From: Alkalinema sp. FACHB-956
Lineage (GTDB): Bacteria > Cyanobacteriota > Cyanobacteriia > Leptolyngbyales > Leptolyngbyaceae
Assembly (NCBI RefSeq): GCF_014697025.1
Contig: NZ_JACJRC010000045.1
Span: 1-33,942, forward strand
DNA: 33,942 nucleotides
Reading direction: 5' to 3'
Numbering within the stretch: position 1 is the first letter of the stretch; every line of letters starts with the position of its first letter. Under the pieces are notes generated by a model. That model did not search any database. It had not been told where the DNA came from and was given only the letters and a program-made list of their open reading frames with translations. The position numbers and the translations under genes are program-made. Below are positions 27,114 through 33,942 of the stretch, one piece after another.

Positions 27114-27274
27114 TTAAGGGAGCTTTGCATAGACCTCACGGCACAAACCGCATTCTGGCTGATTCTTCAGCACCTTGGTCTTATCCAACATGGCTTGCGT
27201 TTGTAAAGTTAGTTCGTGCTGAGCACTGCCTATTAGGGATACCTCGTTCCTTTTCTAGAGAGAGGAGAGTCTCA

Positions 27275-29542
27275 ATGACAATCAGCCCACCGGAGCGCGA
27301 GGCGAAGGTGAAGGTTGTTGTCGATAAGGATCCGGTTCCGACTTCCACCGAAAAATGGGGTCAGCCTGGTCACTTCGATCGCACCCTCGCTAAGGGTCCC
27401 AAAACCACCACTTGGATTTGGAACCTCCACGCTAACGCTCACGACTTCGATAGCCATACTTCTGACTTAGAAGACGTATCTCGCAAAATTTTTAGCGCCC
27501 ACTTTGGTCATTTGGCCGTTGTGTTCATTTGGCTCAGTGGCATGTATTTTCATGGCGCTAAGTTTTCAAACTATGAAGCTTGGTTGACGGATCCCCTAGG
27601 TGTTAAGCCTAGTGCACAGGTCGTTTGGCCTATCGTCGGTCAAGAAATTTTGAATGGTGATGTCGGTGGTGGATTCCACGGCATCCAAATTACGTCTGGC
27701 TTATTCCAGATGTGGCGCGCCGCCGGTATTACAAACTCCTACCAGCTGTATGTGACTGCTATTGGTGGTCTGGTGATGGCTGGTTTGATGTTGTTCGCTG
27801 GCTGGTTCCACTACCACAAAGCAGCTCCGAAGCTGGAATGGTTCCAAAACGCCGAATCCATGATGAACCACCACTTGGCTGGTTTATTCGGTCTGGGTTC
27901 ACTGGCGTGGGCGGGTCACCAAATCCACGTTTCTCTGCCGATTAACGAACTGTTGGACAAGGGCGTTCCTGCGAGCAAGATTCCTCTGCCGCACGAGTTC
28001 ATCCTGAATCCTCAGTTGATGGCAGACATCTATCCCAGCTTTGCCAAGGGCTTAACCCCCTTCTTTACCTTAGACTGGGGCGCGTATGCTGACTTCCTGA
28101 CCTTCAAGGGTGGCTTGAACCCCGTGACCGGTGGCCTGTGGCTGACCGATACGGCGCACCACCACCTCGCACTGGCAGTGATGTTCATCGTGGCTGGTCA
28201 TATGTACCGCACGAACTGGGGCATTGGCCACAGCATGAAGGAAATCCTGGAAGCTAACGGGCCCGACCCCGTCATGATTACTGGGAATGGTCACAAGGGT
28301 CTATACGAAACCTTGACCACCTCTTGGCATGCAAACCTCGCTATTAACCTAGCGATCGGTGGCTCTGTCACCATCATCGTGGCTCAGCATATGTATGCAA
28401 TGCCACCCTATCCTTACCTGGCGACAGACTATGCGACGCAACTGTCGCTGTTCACCCACCACATGTGGATTGGCGGTTTCCTCATCGTAGGGGCTGCAGC
28501 TCACGGTGCCATCTTCATGGTGCGTGACTATGATCCCGTTGTAAACCAAGGCAACGTGTTGGATAACGTTATCCGTCACCGCGATGCCATCATCTCTCAC
28601 TTGAACTGGGTTTGTATCTTCCTCGGCTTCCATAGCTTTGGTCTGTACATTCACAACGACACCATGCGGGCCTTCGGACGTCCTCAGGACATGTTCTCCG
28701 ATACCGCAATCCAACTTCAGCCCATCTTTGCGCAGTGGGTGCAAGGCATCCATGCAGCTGCAACAGGTTTGGGTTCCACTGCTCCTGGTGCACTGGCTCC
28801 GGCAAGTGTTGCCTTCGGTGGAGATGTTGTAGCGGTCGGTGGCAAGGTTGCCATGATGCCGATCTCCCTGGGCACCGCAGACTTCCTGGTGCACCACATC
28901 CACGCCTTCACAATTCACGTGACGGTTCTCATCCTGTTGAAGGGTGTTCTGTTTGCCCGTAGCTCTCGTCTGATTCCAGACAAAGCAAATCTGGGCTTCC
29001 GCTTCCCTTGCGACGGGCCTGGTCGCGGCGGTACCTGCCAAGTTTCTGGTTGGGATCACGTTTTCCTAGGTCTGTTCTGGATGTACAACTCCATCTCGGT
29101 TGTGATTTTCCACTTCTCTTGGAAGATGCAGTCCGATGTCTGGGGTACTGTTTCGCCCGATGGTACTGTGAACCACATTACCTACGGCAACTTTGCTCAA
29201 AGCGCAATCACCATCAATGGTTGGCTGCGTGACTTCCTGTGGGCGCAAGCTTCTCAGGTCATCAACTCCTACGGTTCTGCACTGTCTGCTTACGGTCTCA
29301 TGTTCCTGGCCGCCCACTTCATCTGGGCCTTCAGCCTCATGTTCCTGTTCAGCGGTCGCGGCTACTGGCAAGAATTGATTGAGTCCATCGTTTGGGCACA
29401 CAACAAGCTAAAAGTGGCTCCTGCTATCCAGCCTCGTGCTCTGAGCATCATCCAGGGTCGAGCTGTGGGCGTGGCACACTACCTCTTAGGCGGAATCGCC
29501 ACTACGTGGGCGTTCTTCCTAGCTCGGTCACTTTCACTATGA
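27275..29542 (+). CDS. psaA: photosystem I P700 chlorophyll a apoprotein A1
   Basis: The product has 755 residues, as expected. It is one of the two large subunits of the photosystem I reaction centre in the thylakoid membrane, binding P700, A0, A1, the FX iron-sulfur cluster and most of the core antenna chlorophyll. Eleven membrane helices are evident. The FX motif F-P-C579-D-G-P-G-R-G-G-T-C588 is intact, and H681 in A-A-H-F-I-W-A-F-S corresponds to the P700 axial ligand. The many chlorophyll-binding His pairs ([15 protein letters not shown]) are present. The ATG at 27275 follows GAGGAG at good spacing and gives the family N-terminus M-T-I-S-P-P-E-R-E; an in-frame extension upstream is rejected. 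It is co-transcribed with psaB 25 bp downstream. Confidence 0.99.
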   Translation: MTISPPEREAKVKVVVDKDPVPTSTEKWGQPGHFDRTLAKGPKTTTWIWNLHANAHDFDSHTSDLEDVSRKIFSAHFGHLAVVFIWLSGMYFHGAKFSNYEAWLTDPLGVKPSAQVVWPIVGQEILNGDVGGGFHGIQITSGLFQMWRAAGITNSYQLYVTAIGGLVMAGLMLFAGWFHYHKAAPKLEWFQNAESMMNHHLAGLFGLGSLAWAGHQIHVSLPINELLDKGVPASKIPLPHEFILNPQLMADIYPSFAKGLTPFFTLDWGAYADFLTFKGGLNPVTGGLWLTDTAHHHLALAVMFIVAGHMYRTNWGIGHSMKEILEANGPDPVMITGNGHKGLYETLTTSWHANLAINLAIGGSVTIIVAQHMYAMPPYPYLATDYATQLSLFTHHMWIGGFLIVGAAAHGAIFMVRDYDPVVNQGNVLDNVIRHRDAIISHLNWVCIFLGFHSFGLYIHNDTMRAFGRPQDMFSDTAIQLQPIFAQWVQGIHAAATGLGSTAPGALAPASVAFGGDVVAVGGKVAMMPISLGTADFLVHHIHAFTIHVTVLILLKGVLFARSSRLIPDKANLGFRFPCDGPGRGGTCQVSGWDHVFLGLFWMYNSISVVIFHFSWKMQSDVWGTVSPDGTVNHITYGNFAQSAITINGWLRDFLWAQASQVINSYGSALSAYGLMFLAAHFIWAFSLMFLFSGRGYWQELIESIVWAHNKLKVAPAIQPRALSIIQGRAVGVAHYLLGGIATTWAFFLARSLSL

Positions 29543-29567
29543 TGAGCCAGGAGGATTATTAGGACTT

Positions 29568-31796
29568 ATGGCGACTAAATTTCCAAAATTTAGCCAAGAC
29601 CTTGCCCAAGATCCGACGACTCGTCGTATTTGGTACGGGATCGCCACGGCTCATGACTTTGAAAGCCATGACGGAATGACGGAAGAGAAGCTCTATCAAA
29701 AGATCTTCGCAACCCACTTCGGTCACCTGGCAATCATCTTCCTGTGGGCTTCTGGCAGCCTGTTCCACGTTGCTTGGCAAGGCAACTTCGAGCAGTGGAT
29801 TAAAGATCCGCTGAATGTTAAACCGATCGCTCACGCGATTTTTGACCCTCAGTTTGGTAAGGGTGCCGTTGATGCCTTCACCCAGGCAGGCGCTTCCTAC
29901 CCTGTGGACATTGCTTACTCCGGTGTTTATCACTGGTGGTACACCATCGGGATGCGCACGGTTGGGGATCTGTATCAAGGTTCCATCTTCCTGCTCATTC
30001 TGTCTGCAATCCTGCTGTTTGCTGGTTGGCTGCACTTGCAACCCAAGTTCCGTCCCAGCTTGGCATGGTTCAAAAATGCTGAATCCCGTCTGAACCACCA
30101 CTTGGCTGGTTTGTTTGGGGTGAGCTCCCTGGCTTGGACTGGTCACCTAGTTCACGTCGCAATTCCTGAATCCCGTGGTCAACACGTGGGTTGGGACAAC
30201 TTCCTCTCTGTAGCGCCTCACCCCGCAGGTCTAGCTCCCTTCTTCACAGGGAACTGGGGTGTGTATGCACAGAACCCTGATACCGCTGGCCATGTCTTTG
30301 GCACAGCTCAAGGTGCAGGAACCGCAATTCTGACCTTCTTGGGTGGCTTCCATCCTCAGACCGAGTCCCTGTGGCTCACTGATATGGCCCACCACCATCT
30401 GGCAATTGCCGTCCTCTTCATCATTGCTGGTCACATGTACAAGACCAATTTTGGAATTGGTCACAGCATGAAAGAGATCATGGAAGCGCACAATCCTCCT
30501 AAAGGCACGCCCTTCGGCGGCATGATTGGGGATGGGCACAAAGGGATGTATGACACCTACAACAACTCCCTGCACTTCCAGCTCGGTTGGCACCTGGCTT
30601 GCTTGGGCGTAGTTACCTCTCTGGTAGCTCAGCACATGTACTCCATGCCTCCCTACGCGTTCATCGCGAAAGACTTCACCACGATGGCAGCGCTTTACAC
30701 CCATCACCAGTACATTGCTGGGTTCCTGATGGTTGGTGCTTTTGCCCATGGTGCAATCTTCCTGGTTCGTGACTACGATCCAGAAGCCAACAAAAACAAC
30801 GTTCTGGCACGGATGCTGGAGCACAAAGAGGCTCTCATCTCTCACCTGAGCTGGGCTTCCCTCTTCCTGGGCTTCCACACCCTGGGTCTGTACGTCCACA
30901 ACGACGTTGTGGTTGCTTTCGGAACTCCCGAAAAACAAATCCTGATTGAGCCTGTCTTCGGGCAATGGGTTCAAGCATCGTCTGGTAAGCTGCTCTACGG
31001 CCTCCAAACGCTGTTGTCCAACCCTGAAAGCGTGGCTTACACGGCTTATCCTAACTACGGTAACGTTTGGTTGCCGGGTTGGCTGGAAGCCATCAACAGT
31101 GGCAAGAACTCCTTGTTCCTGACGATCGGCCCTGGCGACTTCCTGGTACACCACGCGATCGCGTTGGGTCTGCACGTAACCACCTTGATTCTGGTCAAGG
31201 GCGCATTGGATGCTCGCGGCTCCAAGCTGATGCCCGACAAGAAAGACTTCGGCTATGCCTTCCCTTGTGATGGCCCCGGTCGTGGCGGTACTTGCGACAT
31301 CTCTGCATGGGATTCCTTCTACCTGTCCATGTTCTGGATGCTGAACACCATTGGCTGGGTTACGTTCTACTGGCACTGGAAACACCTGTCTATTTGGTCT
31401 GATAACGTGGCTCAATTCAACGAGTCTTCGACCTACTTGATGGGCTGGTTCCGTGACTATCTGTGGCAGTACTGTGCTCCGCTGATTAATGGTTACAACC
31501 CCTATGGCATGAACAACCTGGCTATCTGGGCATGGATCTTCCTGGGTGCTCACTTGGCTTGGGCAACTGGTTTCATGTTCCTGATTAGCTGGCGTGGTTA
31601 CTGGCAAGAGTTGATCGAAACCCTCGTTTGGGCACATGAGCGCACTCCTCTGGCGAACCTGGTTCGTTGGAAGGACAAGCCGGTGGCTCTGTCCATCGTG
31701 CAAGCACGCTTGGTTGGTTTAACTCACTTCACTGTGGGCTACATCTTTACCTACGCGGCGTTCTTGATTGCTTCGACTGCTGGTAAGTTCGGTTGA
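29568..31796 (+). CDS. psaB: photosystem I P700 chlorophyll a apoprotein A2
   Basis: The product has 742 residues and is the heterodimer partner of PsaA. It opens [22 protein letters not shown] and has the same eleven-helix plan. The second half of the FX site is present (F-P-C567-D-G-P-G-R-G-G-T-C576), as is the P700 ligand H662 in [10 protein letters not shown]. The end [13 protein letters not shown] is diagnostic. An AGGAGG lies 18 bases and TAGGA eight bases before the ATG. The loop near residues 308-322 ([16 protein letters not shown]) looks longer than I recall for Synechocystis, which is within normal lineage variation. It is the second gene of psaAB and ends at a strong terminator. 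Confidence 0.99.
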   Translation: MATKFPKFSQDLAQDPTTRRIWYGIATAHDFESHDGMTEEKLYQKIFATHFGHLAIIFLWASGSLFHVAWQGNFEQWIKDPLNVKPIAHAIFDPQFGKGAVDAFTQAGASYPVDIAYSGVYHWWYTIGMRTVGDLYQGSIFLLILSAILLFAGWLHLQPKFRPSLAWFKNAESRLNHHLAGLFGVSSLAWTGHLVHVAIPESRGQHVGWDNFLSVAPHPAGLAPFFTGNWGVYAQNPDTAGHVFGTAQGAGTAILTFLGGFHPQTESLWLTDMAHHHLAIAVLFIIAGHMYKTNFGIGHSMKEIMEAHNPPKGTPFGGMIGDGHKGMYDTYNNSLHFQLGWHLACLGVVTSLVAQHMYSMPPYAFIAKDFTTMAALYTHHQYIAGFLMVGAFAHGAIFLVRDYDPEANKNNVLARMLEHKEALISHLSWASLFLGFHTLGLYVHNDVVVAFGTPEKQILIEPVFGQWVQASSGKLLYGLQTLLSNPESVAYTAYPNYGNVWLPGWLEAINSGKNSLFLTIGPGDFLVHHAIALGLHVTTLILVKGALDARGSKLMPDKKDFGYAFPCDGPGRGGTCDISAWDSFYLSMFWMLNTIGWVTFYWHWKHLSIWSDNVAQFNESSTYLMGWFRDYLWQYCAPLINGYNPYGMNNLAIWAWIFLGAHLAWATGFMFLISWRGYWQELIETLVWAHERTPLANLVRWKDKPVALSIVQARLVGLTHFTVGYIFTYAAFLIASTAGKFG

Positions 31797-31818
31797 TCGA
31801 GCTAGTGATCTTTAACTG

Positions 31819-31847
31819 AAAAAGCCTCCCGTACGGGAGGCTTTTTT
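31819..31847 (+). terminator. strong rho-independent terminator of psaAB
   Basis: A perfect palindrome runs from AAAAAGCCTCCCGT (31819-31832) to ACGGGAGGCTTTTT (31833-31846), followed by more T. The GC-rich stem plus T-run, 22 bases after the psaB stop, is a textbook terminator, and its symmetry would also let it work on the other strand. Confidence 0.97.
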
Positions 31848-31948
31848 GTATTTAGATAATTGGGAAAAAATAGCGCAAAAAGCAGCAAATCTGAGGTTCG
31901 AGACTCCCGAAATCAGCCAAAATGAGGATGCTGTTTGTAGAAGTGCTT

Positions 31949-32956
31949 ATGAATAACTTTATTGCAGGCGTGGTTGCCGTTTTAGTTGCAGCATTTGGGT
32001 GGGTACTGTTTGGCAAGCCCAAAGGTGAAACAGAGAACAAATCAGAAAGTACAGAGATTGTTACGCCCCCCCAAACACAAAGTCCTCCTCCCGAACTTTC
32101 AACACCAAGCGAATCTGACCATCCATCCGCAGGTACAGCAGAAGTCACTGTTACAGAAGAACCCACTGCTACGGAAGGGGAGAGCATTACTGAACTACCA
32201 GCCCAAGCTGAAGAACCTGTTGATTTCAGTCACTCTGCATCCACGGGACAACCTAGTACAGACTCCTCCAGTATCAGCAATTTAGAAGATCCCTGGGCAG
32301 ATCCTTCAACGCAAGATAGCACCGAGGGCAGTATTACGTTTGATGCCATCACTGCAACAGATCTTTCTGAGCCTTCCGACGAAACACCGATCGAAATTAA
32401 TGTAGATGATGCGACACAAGTCATTGAATCCGAGGAGTTGAGCCCATCTCCGCCTGTTGCATCCACGCGTTACAACGTTGGTGAACCCATCACCGAAGCC
32501 CCCTTTGCAGCAATCCAAGATCCAAAGCGACCGAAAACCCCAGAATTACAGGATTTAAGCCAACAAATTCTAGACTGGGGAACCTCGAGACTCTTGAGTA
32601 ATGTTCCCAAAGTTCTAACCTACGCAACCCATAATGATCCCCTGATTCGGAGCTACGTAGCACTTGCGTTGGGGCAAATTGCGGCCCCTCATACAGTGAA
32701 AGCAGAGATCGAAAAAGTGATTCCTGTCCTTGGCAAGCTGAGTCAAGATAGCAATGGTGACGTAAGAGCGATCGCGATGAAAGCCTTGAGTTCGATCCAA
32801 TCCCCAGATGTTTTACCGTTTCTTGAAAAGGGGTTACTGAGCGCTTCTGGCCCAGTCAAGCAAGCCGCTAATACCGCTATCCAAAAGCTGAAGCTGAATT
32901 ACGGTAGTCAACCAGACCCATCCGAGATACCACCGTCTCTCCAGAAAAAGCCCTAG
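31949..32956 (+). CDS. membrane-anchored HEAT-repeat protein
   Basis: From the ATG at 31949 the product has 335 residues. It begins with a single membrane anchor (M-N-N-F-I-A-G-V-V-A-V-L-V-A-A-F-G-W-V-L-F-G-K), followed by about 170 residues of acidic Ser/Thr/Pro/Glu-rich disordered linker. The last 130 or so residues hold HEAT-like helical repeats, with D-P-L-I-R-S-Y-V-A-L-A-L-G-Q-I-A and G-D-V-R-A-I-A-M-K-A-L-S-S-I, like the phycobilisome-lyase/PBS HEAT class in form but not necessarily in function. An ATG at 31922 would add nine residues; the later start is preferred because AGAAG precedes it and it gives a compact anchor. It probably scaffolds protein contacts at the membrane. It lies after the psaAB terminator, so it needs its own promoter. 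Confidence 0.82.
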   Translation: MNNFIAGVVAVLVAAFGWVLFGKPKGETENKSESTEIVTPPQTQSPPPELSTPSESDHPSAGTAEVTVTEEPTATEGESITELPAQAEEPVDFSHSASTGQPSTDSSSISNLEDPWADPSTQDSTEGSITFDAITATDLSEPSDETPIEINVDDATQVIESEELSPSPPVASTRYNVGEPITEAPFAAIQDPKRPKTPELQDLSQQILDWGTSRLLSNVPKVLTYATHNDPLIRSYVALALGQIAAPHTVKAEIEKVIPVLGKLSQDSNGDVRAIAMKALSSIQSPDVLPFLEKGLLSASGPVKQAANTAIQKLKLNYGSQPDPSEIPPSLQKKP

Positions 32957-33033
32957 CATCCCCATCAGCTAACCTCTCTAGTCCAGTCACCGTGACCACT
33001 AGAAAGTCAGACAAGTTATAAATTCAGCAAGCG

Positions 33034-33075
33034 ACACCCAGAGGAGTGATTAATGCGATCAATTTCTCTGGGTGT
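33034..33075. terminator. 10-bp inverted repeat between convergent genes
   Basis: ACACCCAGAG (33034-33043) and CTCTGGGTGT (33066-33075) form a perfect 10-bp stem with a 22-nt loop in the 131-bp gap between the HEAT gene and the prepilin gene, which converge. There is no T-run on either side, so it may be a bidirectional transcription or RNA-end barrier rather than a classical terminator. Confidence 0.45.
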
Positions 33076-33087
33076 AATGCGTGAAAC

Positions 33088-33630
33088 TCAATAGCAATAA
33101 CGACCATTTTGTGGCGTCTTTTGATTACTCCCTGTACGGATCGCACCCAAAAGCGTAGAGACAATGACACAGCGTTTTTTAATGGGATCTTGCCCCATCG
33201 ACAAGGTGACTCGGCCAAGCTGACCATTTACATTGCCATAGTCATCAAATTGAACCAGATGTACGCCATTTTTAACCCGTAACGTCGTCTCACCATCAAT
33301 GCGCACCCCTGGGGGTAACGCTTTCCATTGTGTAGGGTCCTGATTTATTGGTGAGATCGCCCACTCAGTAGTCGCTTGATCTGTTTGTCGAACTTGAAAT
33401 TGATATCCTATTTTTTTGAGTTTCGCGAAATTCTGAGCCTGTTTCATCCCTTCTACAATTTCCGACTGCGCCACCCCAAGTCGCCAGTGCGTATAAAAAG
33501 ATAACCAGGCCGGAACGCCGATCGCTGCAATAATCCCCAAAATAGCCAATACAATTAACATCTCAATTAAGGTAAACCCTGTTTCCTGTTTTTTGGGGTT
33601 CGATCGTGGCCAAGAACTAAAGTAACGCAT
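33088..33630 (-). CDS. type IV prepilin-like protein, FimT/GspH type
   Basis: The product has 180 residues. It has a class III prepilin signal: a basic leader (M-R-Y-F-S-S-W-P-R-S-N-P-K-K-Q-E-T-G18) followed by F19-T-L-I-E23-M-L-I-V-L-A-I-L-G-I-I-A-A-I-G-V-P, so the prepilin peptidase PilD would cut after G18 and E23 is the conserved Glu5. The rest is a small beta-rich globular domain. FimT-like minor pseudopilins help start or tip the type IV pilus and in some bacteria bind DNA for uptake; the role here is inferred. It stands alone, with no other pilus gene next to it. Confidence 0.9.
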   Translation of the reverse strand: MRYFSSWPRSNPKKQETGFTLIEMLIVLAILGIIAAIGVPAWLSFYTHWRLGVAQSEIVEGMKQAQNFAKLKKIGYQFQVRQTDQATTEWAISPINQDPTQWKALPPGVRIDGETTLRVKNGVHLVQFDDYGNVNGQLGRVTLSMGQDPIKKRCVIVSTLLGAIRTGSNQKTPQNGRYCY

Positions 33631-33817
33631 AGACTTGAGTCCAAGTTATGAATAACCAATGAGATCAGCAGAGTACAATACCGTTAAATTACCCCACGAA
33701 TCAGACACACTAACAGATTATTGAAAGTTTAATCCCATCTAAACAGAACTTAGAAAAGCACTCCTTTAAATTACATTAGTCACGATTTCAACTACAGCTT
33801 CAACGCAATTTCAACTA

Positions 33818-33942
33818 TAGCTGTAGCCAGTTTAGTTAGGACGCTGCCTGATGGAGGACAGCTTCTATGGCCTCGCGCAAAGTTGGGTACTGATCTAACT
33901 GGCGACGAATCCGACTTTTCAACCAAGCCCAACACTTTTCAA
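33818..33942 (-). mobile_element. IS630-type insertion sequence, left-hand end (partial)
   Basis: The element begins at 33818 after a TA (33816-33817). Its terminal sequence TAGCTGTAGCCAG...TTAGGACG (33818-33843) matches, inverted, the end of the element at the left edge. The transposase stop codon lies inside this terminal repeat. The element runs off the right edge. Confidence 0.7.
33836..33942 (-). CDS. IS630-family transposase, C-terminal fragment (runs off the right edge)
   Basis: The visible 35 codons read E-K-C-W-A-W-L-K-S-R-I-R-R-Q-L, then D-Q-Y-P-T-L-R-E-A-I-E-A-V-L, and end H-Q-A-A-S before TAA (33836-33838). This is the C-terminal end of the DDE domain of IS630-type transposases: the E-K-x-W-x-x-[LI]-K block with the final acidic residue of the catalytic triad, and the L-R-[ED]-A-[IM] block. 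It has the same orientation as the fragment at the left edge. The gene's intactness cannot be judged. Confidence 0.85.
   Translation of the reverse strand, partial: EKCWAWLKSRIRRQLDQYPTLREAIEAVLHQAAS

Larger units (their letters stand above)
26617..27274. other. shared upstream region of the giant gene and psaAB
   Basis: These 658 bp carry the divergent promoters and the long psaA leader (about 220 nt from the putative -10 box to the ATG). The left-middle part (26800-27000) is AT-rich. A 19-nt element occurs once in each leader in inverted arrangement and is listed separately. I could not identify clear RpaB-type HLR1 sites by eye. Confidence 0.6.

Noticed and set aside
27125-27274. In-frame 50-codon extension of psaA
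   Set aside because: It begins with TTG, lacks a ribosome binding site and is absent from known PsaA; the ATG at 27275 has GAGGAG and the family N-terminus.
28349-31703. Long minus-strand frames opposite psaA and psaB
   Set aside because: They are antisense shadows of strongly biased, highly conserved coding sequence.
31885-31915. T-arm-like sequence GGTTCGAGACTCC
   Set aside because: The flanking bases do not pair into a T-arm and no other tRNA arms are present.

Overview
The window is chromosomal DNA from a cyanobacterium. It carries the photosystem I core operon psaA-psaB, is rich in GATCG/GCGATCGC-type (HIP1-like) octamers, and encodes several families typical of cyanobacteria (ethylene-binding histidine kinase, Uma2 nuclease, RemA-gmk neighbourhood, GDP-fucose/exopolysaccharide genes). 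Genus cannot be fixed from the sequence; the many short tandem repeats between genes and a CCCCTTATCAAGGGG-type dispersed palindrome suggest a filamentous, repeat-rich lineage, but that is inference.

Layout, left to right. 1-125: right-hand end of an IS630-type insertion sequence (transposase N-terminus, minus strand). 336-4601: a MOSC-domain protein overlapping tail to tail with a secreted NTF2-like protein, then ridA and a large orphan ethylene-receptor-like histidine kinase. 5186-8420 (all minus): a TIGR00027/LCMT-type methyltransferase, an exported M16 zinc protease with its own terminator, and a small membrane protein. 8885-10109 (minus): gmk and upstream remA. A repeat-rich gap of about 1.2 kb follows. 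11349-13118: rqcH (NFACT), followed by a candidate structured small RNA ending in a terminator. 13543-18561: exopolysaccharide block (GT4 glycosyltransferase, polyprenyl-phosphate sugar transferase, gmd, fcl); gmd and fcl together convert GDP-mannose to GDP-L-fucose. 18720-20931: a MITE-like palindrome, a Uma2 nuclease and, convergent with it, an NHLRC2-like thioredoxin/NHL protein whose stop codon interlocks with that of Uma2.

21001-31796 is the most striking part. A 5.6-kb minus-strand gene encodes an exported protein of about 1870 residues: a folded N-terminal part of roughly 310 residues, then about 1500 residues of Pro/Ala/Lys/Val-rich disordered sequence punctuated by at least seven copies of an aromatic-basic motif (F-[FWL]-x-R-F-x-[KQ]). 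It is divergent from psaAB, and the leaders of both transcription units contain the same 19-nt element (AGGCTTTWAGCTGAGATAG, 18/19 identical), each in the sense direction of its own gene. psaB ends in a strong terminator and is followed by a membrane-anchored HEAT-repeat protein and, on the other strand, a FimT-like prepilin. The right edge (33818-33942) holds the other end of an IS630-type element whose terminal sequence matches that at the left edge, so the window lies between two same-orientation IS630-type copies.

No tRNA, rRNA or CRISPR array was seen.
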